From positions 310,001-374,000 of the forward strand of contig CAWBRY010000003.1 in NCBI GenBank assembly GCA_963791295.1: a DNA stretch of 64,000 bases, given 5' to 3'. Source of the DNA: CAWBRY01 sp963791295 (lineage in GTDB: Bacteria > Bacteroidota > Bacteroidia > Chitinophagales > Chitinophagaceae). The first letter of the stretch is position 1, and each line of letters starts with the position of its first letter. A program made the translations under genes and the position numbers. The notes under the pieces are model-generated. The model saw nothing but the letters and a program-made list of their open reading frames with translations, ran no database searches and was not told the DNA's origin. Shown piece by piece: positions 17,521 to 25,059 of this stretch.

Positions 17521-17569
17521 TTGCAACTACGTGGTTGCAAATGTAAGTGCAATTATCTGGTTGCGCAAA
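17521..17569 (-). promoter_or_regulatory. Promoter with two tandem operators of the ArsR-SRPBCC operon
   Basis: TTGCAACTACGTGGTTGCAA (17521-17540) is a dyad with perfect seven-base arms. GTGCAATTATCTGGTTGCGC (17547-17566) repeats the same pattern 26 bases on. Read on the minus strand, the region also contains -33 TTTG (17566-17569), a 20-base spacer and -7 TACATTTG (17538-17545), a full Bacteroidota promoter. The operators therefore cover both promoter elements, and the start codon is 27 bases downstream of the -7 box. Confidence 0.7.
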
Positions 17570-17648
17570 TCTTTTGAGAAATATTTTTTGTTAGAATGAA
17601 AATGTCGGGAAGTTTGAAGCGCGTTTCATAAATGTGTTAGCGGCTTTA

Positions 17649-19301
17649 TTATTTTTGTCTGGATGCGGGTGAATTCATGATGGAAATCTGACCGGCCGCA
17701 TCATCAGGAGCATACAATGCCTCGCGCCACAAATAGGACCTTCCTTTTTCTTCTTCCCCGTGCTCCATATAATATTTGCCAAGGACAGTACACGCATTTT
17801 TAACTCCCCATTGCTCGCCATAGCCTTTGCTGTCTGCCAGCCGGTGATACCATTCAAGGGCGGTCGGCCAGTTATTATTTTGAACATACCATCCGGCAAT
17901 TTTATCGTGGACTTCCGCGTGGAACCAACCACTTGCGGCATAAGCGGCGATAGCGCTTTCCATTTGCTCCTTTAAGCCGGGGAGGGATAAATTTGCGACC
18001 TGGTGGATTAATGTAAGATCTAATTTCCGGAAACGCATGGGATCCTGCCTGGCGAGGTAATCCATTATAATGGCCGCCTCTCCCTGGTGTTCCCTGTAAT
18101 TCTGCTCTACCCAATAGCGCATCATTGACTGTGCGAATAATTCATCATAGAATAAACTGTCTGGAGCAACGGCTGGTTTACTTGTAAATTCAGAAAAGGA
18201 AAACTGTCCCTTGCGCCCATAAATGATATGCTTGAAAAATGATTGTGCGAAAGGAGAATTCAGCAAATTACCATAGCCCAGCAAAAAAGGTTCGGAGGCA
18301 GCGACACTATTGGTCAACAGTATAAAGCATTTCTTTTCTTTTGGTATGCGTAAGATCAGTGCGGCAAAGCTATCGCCATAACCGTAATGCCAATGTACCT
18401 GCCGCTCTCCTACTTTCTGTGTGGACCAGCCGAGGCCATAAGGGTTCTCCCGCCCGCCAGTCGTCACGAAGGGAGATGTCAGTTTCCGGTAACTTTCTTC
18501 GGTCAGCAGTGTATTCTGGTCGAGTGCATTACTATAAGCTACCAGGTCATCTATGCTCGTGAGCATGCCATTAGCAGGATATAAAGTTGTCGCTCCCGGC
18601 AGGCCCTTGTCCGGATTAAATGCTTTGTGATCACGGTCCCAGTTATAGGTGCTAACGATACGGGGTATCGCCGGATTGCTTTTATCGGTTGGGTAACCCG
18701 GCAGGGTACTTGTCATGTTCAGCGGGCGGAGGATATTCCTGGTCACCTCATCGGCAAAAGCCTCATAGTGCTTTGTATTGCCGCTCATCTTTTCAAAGAC
18801 ACCATACACAAAACTGTAGCGGTTGCCATTGTACATGTAATTTGATCCGGGCTCCCCTTCAGAGGTGTGGCTCAGCACATGTTTAACTTTTAAATTCGGG
18901 CTGTAGAGGCGATCCGGCGTGAGGCCGACCGGCAGGAAGGGATAATCCAGTATGTAATCATCCATACCTGCCTTTCCTTCCTGTTCATATAACATCAGGG
19001 TAACTGCGGCAAATGTCTTGGTCAGGGACGCAACCGGAAATATATGGTCGCGGCGAACCGGGACCTTCTTTTCCATATCTGCAAAACCTTCGGTCTGTAC
19101 AAAGACCACTTTTCCATCTTCCACTACGGCTGCGACCAAACCCGGAATTCTCAGCATCCTGGCATGATCCAAGATGGATTTTCGTAACTCCGTGAACCGT
19201 TTGTCTTCGGGTTCTGCAAAGGCTTCAAAAGATAAAGGCGGTGCCGCCAAAGCTAAGGTCGCCATCCCGGACTGTTTTAAAAATTTTCTGCGCGAATTCA
19301 T
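17649..19301 (-). CDS. Exported serine hydrolase of the class C beta-lactamase family
   Basis: The N-terminus MNSRRKFLKQSGMATLALAA is a twin-arginine (Tat) signal, so the protein is exported folded. The SxxK motif is SLTK at residues 92-95, with Ser92 the expected nucleophile; a Tyr in GNRYSF lies where the YxN motif is expected, and HWHYGYGDSFAAL resembles the third motif. The hydrolase domain ends near residue 350. The remaining 200 residues are helical with TPR-like units (WFHAEVHDKIAGWYVQNNNW), an accessory domain. Family members act as peptidases or esterases more often than as true beta-lactamases. It follows the cyclase gene by 23 bp. Confidence 0.85.
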   Translation of the reverse strand: MNSRRKFLKQSGMATLALAAPPLSFEAFAEPEDKRFTELRKSILDHARMLRIPGLVAAVVEDGKVVFVQTEGFADMEKKVPVRRDHIFPVASLTKTFAAVTLMLYEQEGKAGMDDYILDYPFLPVGLTPDRLYSPNLKVKHVLSHTSEGEPGSNYMYNGNRYSFVYGVFEKMSGNTKHYEAFADEVTRNILRPLNMTSTLPGYPTDKSNPAIPRIVSTYNWDRDHKAFNPDKGLPGATTLYPANGMLTSIDDLVAYSNALDQNTLLTEESYRKLTSPFVTTGGRENPYGLGWSTQKVGERQVHWHYGYGDSFAALILRIPKEKKCFILLTNSVAASEPFLLGYGNLLNSPFAQSFFKHIIYGRKGQFSFSEFTSKPAVAPDSLFYDELFAQSMMRYWVEQNYREHQGEAAIIMDYLARQDPMRFRKLDLTLIHQVANLSLPGLKEQMESAIAAYAASGWFHAEVHDKIAGWYVQNNNWPTALEWYHRLADSKGYGEQWGVKNACTVLGKYYMEHGEEEKGRSYLWREALYAPDDAAGQISIMNSPASRQK

Positions 19302-19324
19302 AATTTGATTTTTGAAGATGCGGA

Positions 19325-21370
19325 TTAATTAAGGTTCATCTTCCTTAGCAGACTCTTAAAGCGCGGATCATTTCTGATTGGATCAAATGCAGGATCAACA
19401 CCTATCCAAAACATATGCACATCGCGATTTACAAAGCTCAACTCCAGCTGAACCATGGCTTGATCAAAATTACCGAGTGCGACATATACCTGGGAATTTC
19501 TATAATACGATAGGTCAGGATACTGTTTCAAAGTCTTCTGCAGCAACGTCAGTGCTTTCTCCTTCTCCCCCATGACAGCGTAAGCATAACTCTGCATCAC
19601 TTGATAATTGTCAATCTGATTATCATTTCCCTCCGGCAGCTGATTGAATTCACCTCTGGCCTCTGGATAAAGGTTTTTCTTCAAATACACAAGTCCAGTC
19701 GACCAGACGGGTACATATTTAACGCCCTTGGGTATGAACAATTTCATTCTTTTAAATTGCTTAATAGCCAAATCATATTTACCGGTGAAATAATAATTTC
19801 TGGCCAATATCCAATTCGATATATAAGAGAGTGGGTCAAGATCAACCGCCTTCTCCATTTCCCTAAGCGCTCCCTCCCTATCCGATGTAGAATGGATAAG
19901 GACGAGTCCATAATATAAATGAGCAGCCGTATTATTAGGATTCAGATTCACTGCTTTCTCCAAATTTCTTCGTGCTTCTTTCCAATTATACTCGAAATTC
20001 TGTTGAATATACCCTAGCGTTGTCAGGCCTTCGCTTAATGTACTATCCAGCGAAAGTGCTTTTTTAACATAAATCTTTGCAATAGGAACTTGCTCCAATT
20101 GCGACAAGCCTTTGTAGTTAACAGCATAGCAATCGGCCAAACCCGCATACGCAAGGGCATAGTTTGGTTCCAGTTCAATAGCCTTCTTGTAATTAGATTC
20201 TGCGCTGTCCACATTTTCCCGTCCGGAGGCATTCCAGAGGCTCCTTCCCCTTAAATAAAATTTATAAGCTTCGACATTTTCTGTATAATGCTTGGAAAGC
20301 GTCTTTTCTTCTTCTGACGTCAGAGTAGCTTTTAAATGAGTAACAATTTCTGCCGCAACTCTTGAATGAATGGATAAAAGCTCCTTAGCCTCGTATTCAA
20401 AATCATCACCCCACAATCGTTTATTGGATCTTACTTCAATCAATTCGGTAATAATTCTTGTCTTGCCTTCGCGCTTTTGTACCGTGCCTGAAAGGATAGC
20501 CGTAACTCCTAAGTCAGCGGCTATTTGTTTCAGGGACTTCGTTGTTTTTTTAAAGCTTCTTACCGAAAACCAGCCAATTACTTTTTGTAACGAAGAAATT
20601 TTGGAAAGGCTATTGATAATATCCTGGGTGATGCCGTCGGAAACATATTCTTCGCTATTATCTGCTCCGACATTTTCAAATGGTAAAACCGCAATTGTCT
20701 TATCACTTCCTGAAAACCCCTTTTCCCTCGTAAGATTTCGATAGATAAAAAAAGAGGCTGTCAACAATAAGAGAGTAATTACTGCAATGATCCATTTTAC
20801 CGCGGAAGATTTTTTTTGTATCTCTTTGAGCTTGCCGCTCATTTCTTCTTTCCGGGGAACAACCAGTCCTTCCTTCGCCAGTGCAAAGATCTCCATCGGT
20901 TCATCCACATTCTTAAATTCGAATTGTCCGAGAGAGACGCAATTGCATCCCGGTTGATTTCTTAATTTGTCGAATACTTCTTTCGAAAAAAGAATGGTAT
21001 TAGCCTGCCCCAGCGATTGAATCCGGGAGGCTATATTGACGCTGTCTCCCATCGCCTTGCGACCCTCGAAAATCACTTCCCCCACATGCAGACCGATGCG
21101 GAGCGGAACTTTTGGCTGGTTTTGTAGTTGTTTTTGTATTTCAACAGCACATTGAACTGCCTCAATAGCGCTTGGAAAAGCACAAAGGCTTCCATCGCCA
21201 TAATCATTCAGAATTCTCCCATGATAGGTGGTCACGAATTGTTTTAGGACAGTCATATACTGCTGGTAAATCACCAAAGCAGCTTGCTCATCCTTTTGCA
21301 TTATACCGGAATAACCAACGATGTCGGTGAAAAGAATAGCGGCCAGTTGTCTGTATTGGCTCGGCATCAA
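19325..21370 (-). CDS. Class III adenylate/guanylate cyclase with membrane segment and TPR repeats
   Basis: Residues 1-170 form the cyclase homology domain: AAILFTDIVGYSGIMQKDE supplies the first metal Asp, NDYGDGSLCAF the second, and MGDSVNIASRIQSLGQANTI the C-terminal signature. A single membrane helix lies at about 195-215. IAVLPFENVGADNSEEYVSD begins a TolB/CadC-like domain (about 225-370), then at least six TPR units reach the C-terminus (for example YALAYAGLADCYAV and AAHLYYGLVLIHS). The order implies a cytoplasmic cyclase and an external sensor/TPR part. Whether it makes cAMP cannot be read. The start is the first of two adjacent ATG codons. No cyclic-nucleotide-binding regulator was seen in the window. 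Confidence 0.87.
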   Translation of the reverse strand: MMPSQYRQLAAILFTDIVGYSGIMQKDEQAALVIYQQYMTVLKQFVTTYHGRILNDYGDGSLCAFPSAIEAVQCAVEIQKQLQNQPKVPLRIGLHVGEVIFEGRKAMGDSVNIASRIQSLGQANTILFSKEVFDKLRNQPGCNCVSLGQFEFKNVDEPMEIFALAKEGLVVPRKEEMSGKLKEIQKKSSAVKWIIAVITLLLLTASFFIYRNLTREKGFSGSDKTIAVLPFENVGADNSEEYVSDGITQDIINSLSKISSLQKVIGWFSVRSFKKTTKSLKQIAADLGVTAILSGTVQKREGKTRIITELIEVRSNKRLWGDDFEYEAKELLSIHSRVAAEIVTHLKATLTSEEEKTLSKHYTENVEAYKFYLRGRSLWNASGRENVDSAESNYKKAIELEPNYALAYAGLADCYAVNYKGLSQLEQVPIAKIYVKKALSLDSTLSEGLTTLGYIQQNFEYNWKEARRNLEKAVNLNPNNTAAHLYYGLVLIHSTSDREGALREMEKAVDLDPLSYISNWILARNYYFTGKYDLAIKQFKRMKLFIPKGVKYVPVWSTGLVYLKKNLYPEARGEFNQLPEGNDNQIDNYQVMQSYAYAVMGEKEKALTLLQKTLKQYPDLSYYRNSQVYVALGNFDQAMVQLELSFVNRDVHMFWIGVDPAFDPIRNDPRFKSLLRKMNLN

Positions 21371-21513
21371 GAACTGATGTTAGGGAGTGTACTCCTAAGG
21401 TAAATCATGTTGGCATATTATTATTGCGCGCGATATATAATAATAATGCCTCGGAAATCATAATTTCATCCGTTCCTAAGACAAGGCAATTCATGGATTC
21501 AAGCTATTTATGA

Positions 21514-21693
21514 AAGAGTATAAACAAGAATGGTCGCGTCGAAGAAGCCTGGCAAGAACAAAAGGTCGGTTTCTATTATACTGTCGTGGATGCGCTGTTA
21601 AAGACAGGTTTCAATGAGAATGAAATCGGCAAGATAGGCGGTGGCAATTTTTGCAGAGTATTTGATGCAGCTACTAAGAGGGCCAATAACTAA
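21514..21693 (+). pseudogene. C-terminal remnant of a dipeptidase-like gene
   Basis: A start-less frame preceded by a stop codon reads VEAWQEQKVGFYYTVVDALL, then KTGFNENEIGKIGGGNFCRV and FDAATKRANN before TAA. The GGNFCRVFDAAT ending resembles the C-terminus of M19-type dipeptidases, and nothing upstream supplies the rest of the protein. It lies in an otherwise gene-free gap (21371-21936) and is probably what remains of a deleted gene. The rest of the gap shows nothing I can name. Confidence 0.55.
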
Positions 21694-21936
21694 GGAGTAG
21701 AGAAACTTTTAAAATAGGTGAACTATCCAGCTCAGCAATTGCCTTAATTCTTGAGTTTCAACAGCAAAAAAACCTGCCAAACTCGTGGTCTTTTTTCCTC
21801 ATTCTCTCGTCTTTATTTAAATTTCGGAAAGATCTAATCTTTTATAATGGTACATTTCCCTTTAGGATAACCAAACCAGTTATTGGGACACAGTTTGGAG
21901 AAATATTTGTCTCATATTGTAAAGAATTGCTGAAAT

Positions 21937-23043
21937 ATGAAAAATAAGATAACACGATTCATTAATAGTCTGTTTCTGACTGTATTTAGCAGCGCCTTCG
22001 CCCATTCGCAATTCCAGGATGGGCCTTATGTATTTTACCTGCATGATACACTGGCTATTCGTACAGTGATTGACAAGGACGGTAAGCCAGCTATGTCCGA
22101 GCAACTTATCTTTAATAATAAAGAGAAGATTCATGTCAACATTCCTTCTTCTGATACGATAGGGAATGGATTCGGGTTGGACCTGGCGCCATTGCAAAAC
22201 CAACCCACTACATACCCAAAACCGAAAAAGCTCCTGGTTCTTTCCGATATCGAAGGGGAGTTTGCCAATTTCAAAACCCTTCTGTTAGCCAATGGTGTTA
22301 TAGATGGCAACTATGAATGGATCTTTGGAGACGGGCACCTGGTGATATGTGGGGACATGTTTGACCGCGGGACACATGTGACGGAATATTTATGGTTGTT
22401 GTATAAACTAGAAGAGGACGCAAAAGCTAAAGGAGGGTATGTTCATGTCATTCTGGGCAACCACGATATTATGAACCTCAGTGGTGACTTTCGTTATGTT
22501 CAGCCCAAGTATTTCGAGACCGCTAAAGCACTCGGCGTAGAATATAGGGAGCTCTTTGGAAAGAACACGGAACTGGGCCGGTGGTTGAGAACCAAAAACA
22601 TAATGGAGAAGATTGGTGATATGCTATTTCTCCATGCAGGAATTTCACCTGAAGTCACCCGGTTGGGATTATCGGCACAGTTGATCAATGATTCGAGCCG
22701 CATGTACTATGATATCGATATAGACTCTTTGCCAGCTTCGATCGCTCGTTTTTATGGTACCGACAACTCACCCTTTTGGTATCGGGGTTATTTTATCGCG
22801 CCCCGGGCCACAGAATCCCAGGTCGATAGCTCCCTTACCCTTTTTGATGTTAAGAAGATTTTCGTGGGCCACACGGTACTTAAGGATATTCTAAAGCTTT
22901 ATGGAGGCAAGGTGATTGGACTGGATGTAAACCAGCATGAAGGGAATGCACAGGCCATACTCATTGAAGATGACAAAATTTATCGCGTAGGAACGAAAGG
23001 CGAAAGGCTGGACCTCAAGGAAGCGTCGGTAAAGCAACAGTGA
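21937..23043 (+). CDS. Exported calcineurin-like metallophosphoesterase
   Basis: The protein has 368 residues with a Sec signal (hydrophobic SLFLTVFSSAFA, probable cleavage after AHS, about residue 24). Phosphoesterase motifs follow: LVLSDIEGEF at 101-109, ICGDMFDRG at 137-145, VILGNHDIMN at 171-180, LFLHAGISPE and IFVGHTVLKD. The motif normally written DxH is Asp104-Ile-Glu106 here. The layout recalls the bacterial (Shewanella-like) PPP-type phosphatases, so it may dephosphorylate proteins or small esters in the periplasm. It stands alone, with gene-poor DNA on both sides. Confidence 0.85.
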   Translation: MKNKITRFINSLFLTVFSSAFAHSQFQDGPYVFYLHDTLAIRTVIDKDGKPAMSEQLIFNNKEKIHVNIPSSDTIGNGFGLDLAPLQNQPTTYPKPKKLLVLSDIEGEFANFKTLLLANGVIDGNYEWIFGDGHLVICGDMFDRGTHVTEYLWLLYKLEEDAKAKGGYVHVILGNHDIMNLSGDFRYVQPKYFETAKALGVEYRELFGKNTELGRWLRTKNIMEKIGDMLFLHAGISPEVTRLGLSAQLINDSSRMYYDIDIDSLPASIARFYGTDNSPFWYRGYFIAPRATESQVDSSLTLFDVKKIFVGHTVLKDILKLYGGKVIGLDVNQHEGNAQAILIEDDKIYRVGTKGERLDLKEASVKQQ

Positions 23044-23291
23044 TATTCAATTCGATAGAAGAAACCCAATCTTAATATTGGTAAAAATACGACCGTTATG
23101 GATCCCTCTTACCTACATGGGTCCATTATTGCTCTTCTATACATTCTTTCCTTTCATCATTGCATACGTATTTATCCATTAGGTAGCTATAGCATATGCT
23201 TAATAAGTTTATAGTCTATCCATTTATAGAATGAATAGACCACTTTATCCAAATAAATTATAATAATTATTCACATTTAACTATAATAAAC

Positions 23292-23321
23292 TTGTTACAT
23301 AAAAGTTTATATATATCTTTT
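23292..23321 (+). promoter_or_regulatory. Probable promoter of the SET/ATP-grasp cassette
   Basis: TTG at 23292-23294, a 19-base spacer and TATCTTTT at 23314-23321 (one base from TAnnTTTG) form a Bacteroidota-type promoter. It ends 15 bases before the first ATG of the cassette. The surrounding DNA is strongly A+T-rich. Confidence 0.5.
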
Positions 23322-23336
23322 CATAACGAATGAGCT

Positions 23337-23846
23337 ATGGTGACTTTTACTAACCCCAACTATCGCTTAATTAGCGATCATGGCTTTGCCCAGGTTCGGC
23401 AAAGTATCATTACAGATCAAAACGCATTTTTCGCACTTCAATCATTTCAATCCGGGGAAGTGATTGCTGAATTTTCGGCCGGAACCATTGCTGCAGAGCC
23501 CACGTACCTTACGGTACAGATAGATATAGGGAAGCACATAACACTGCAGCCGGAGTTCTTACAATACATCAATCACAGTTGTGACCCCAACGTTTTTTTT
23601 GATACAACCAGTATGGAGTTGGTGACCTTGAAAGAAGTCCAGGCAGGAGAAGAAATGACATTCTTCTACCCTTCTTCAGAATGGGAGATGAAACAAACGT
23701 TCGATTGTTATTGTGGAACTCCACAATGTGTAGGAAAAATAAGAGGAGCCGCCTTCCTTTCAAAAAATGTGTGGAAGCGATATCGCTTAACAGATTTTAT
23801 TCAACAACAACTGGCCAGGCGGTCGGCCAGAAAACTTCGAGCCTGA
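23337..23846 (+). CDS. Stand-alone SET-domain protein (putative protein-lysine methyltransferase)
   Basis: The protein has 169 residues and is essentially one SET domain. INHSCDPNVFFD (78-89) is the SAM- and fold-defining NHSC motif, EEMTFFYPSSEW holds the catalytic-type Tyr111, and a post-SET cysteine cluster CYCGTPQCVGKIRG (Cys124, Cys126, Cys131) follows. The first SET motif, usually GxG, is degenerate (SDHGFAQV). SET enzymes methylate lysines using S-adenosylmethionine. The same NHSCDPN core occurs in the SET half of the fusion two genes downstream, so the pair may be related by duplication. It heads a three-gene unit with a 3-base gap to the ATP-grasp gene. Confidence 0.88.
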   Translation: MVTFTNPNYRLISDHGFAQVRQSIITDQNAFFALQSFQSGEVIAEFSAGTIAAEPTYLTVQIDIGKHITLQPEFLQYINHSCDPNVFFDTTSMELVTLKEVQAGEEMTFFYPSSEWEMKQTFDCYCGTPQCVGKIRGAAFLSKNVWKRYRLTDFIQQQLARRSARKLRA

Positions 23847-23849
23847 AAT

Positions 23850-25019
23850 ATGAAGCCAACTGAAGCCACGCGTCTATTAAAGCCTTATAAGGTCTGGGTT
23901 CTCTTTCCCCACCTGGAAACAACAGACCCCAATATTTCACACTACTACGACTTTAGCCAAAGCCTTGCTGAATACACCAAAGTATTCGCAGAACTAAAAG
24001 CCGATTGGATATGGCAGCCGGTAACAATGGACAATTATAAGCAAGTGATCCGTTCCATTGTGGCCAGTACGAATGGCAAGCTTCCCCTGGTGCTGAATTT
24101 ATGTGATGGCGATGAAGTAAATGGCACTCCCGGTATCTCTGTAATCTATGAGTTGGAAAAATACGGGTTGATCTATACCGGATCGGATGATCATTTCTAC
24201 CGCGTAACTACTTCCAAAATACCTATGAAGAAGGCATTTGACAAAGCCCGCGTATCGACGGCTAATTGGCGCGTCATCGCTGGAAGTAAAGGTTCTACCC
24301 GTGGGATTTGTAAAAGAGTGGGCACACCCATCATCATAAAGCCAGCCGTCTCAGGTGGCAGCATGGGAGTATCAGTTAAGAATGTAGTCCATAACGAAGA
24401 GGACCTTGCTTGTCGGGTCGACGAGATAACCAAGGGATATCATGGATGGAATTTGTTGGCCGATGGTTTGTTTGTTGAGCAATACATCACCGGACCTGAA
24501 TTCACCACCTTTATCACCGGCTCATGGGACGATCCGGAGAATTGCATTGTTTATGAACCCGTAGAAAGAGTCTTTCATTCATCCCTTCCGGATACAGAAA
24601 GGTTTCTATCCTTTGATCGGCTTTGGGAAATCTACGACGAAGAGTCTCCCATGCCTCAAAATGAGAATTTCTATGAATATAGAAGCGTTGATCCTGCATT
24701 AATTGCATCTATCAAGGAATTAAGCATGGATGCGTATAAGTCATGTGGTGGAAAAGGATATGCCCGGCTCGATATCCGGTTGGATGCTGCTACCGGCAAG
24801 CTTTACATGCTGGAAGTAAATGCACAGTGCGGTTTGAGCGAGGATGAAAACTACACCTCTATTGGCGCCATATTAAAAGTATCTGGTAAATCCTTTACCG
24901 ATATTACTGTTGAAATATTGAGCGATGCAATCAGAAGAAGCATTACCCGGCCGAAAACAACAGAACAAAAACGCTCCCGCACATCCAAATCCAGGAAAAC
25001 AATCACCATCAATCGATAA
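23850..25019 (+). CDS. ATP-grasp ligase, D-Ala-D-Ala ligase-like
   Basis: The 389 residues have the D-Ala-D-Ala ligase layout. The N-terminal domain has VLNLCDGDEVNGTPGISVIY. ATP-grasp signatures follow: IIIKPAVSGGSMGVS (Lys164 and the glycine loop), FVEQYITGPEF (adenine-contacting strand, Glu210), YARLDIRLD (Arg306, Asp308), and YMLEVNAQCGLSEDENY (Glu322 and Asn324, the magnesium ligands). All residues needed for ATP use are present. The N-terminal part and substrate loop differ from true Ddl enzymes, so cell-wall D-Ala-D-Ala synthesis is unlikely. The basic tail ends KSRKTITINR. It probably forms an amide bond on an unidentified substrate. A paralogous ATP-grasp domain is in the next gene. 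Confidence 0.85.
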   Translation: MKPTEATRLLKPYKVWVLFPHLETTDPNISHYYDFSQSLAEYTKVFAELKADWIWQPVTMDNYKQVIRSIVASTNGKLPLVLNLCDGDEVNGTPGISVIYELEKYGLIYTGSDDHFYRVTTSKIPMKKAFDKARVSTANWRVIAGSKGSTRGICKRVGTPIIIKPAVSGGSMGVSVKNVVHNEEDLACRVDEITKGYHGWNLLADGLFVEQYITGPEFTTFITGSWDDPENCIVYEPVERVFHSSLPDTERFLSFDRLWEIYDEESPMPQNENFYEYRSVDPALIASIKELSMDAYKSCGGKGYARLDIRLDAATGKLYMLEVNAQCGLSEDENYTSIGAILKVSGKSFTDITVEILSDAIRRSITRPKTTEQKRSRTSKSRKTITINR

Positions 25020-25059
25020 ATTTATTTTTTAATTGGCTTTGTAAGTATCTTAGTGATTA

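Noticed and set aside
23098..23214. Small frame of 38 codons before the SET cassette, considered as a precursor peptide
   Set aside because: It has no lysine, cysteine pattern or leader/core layout, ends 120 bp before the operon and lacks its own promoter. Nothing supports translation.
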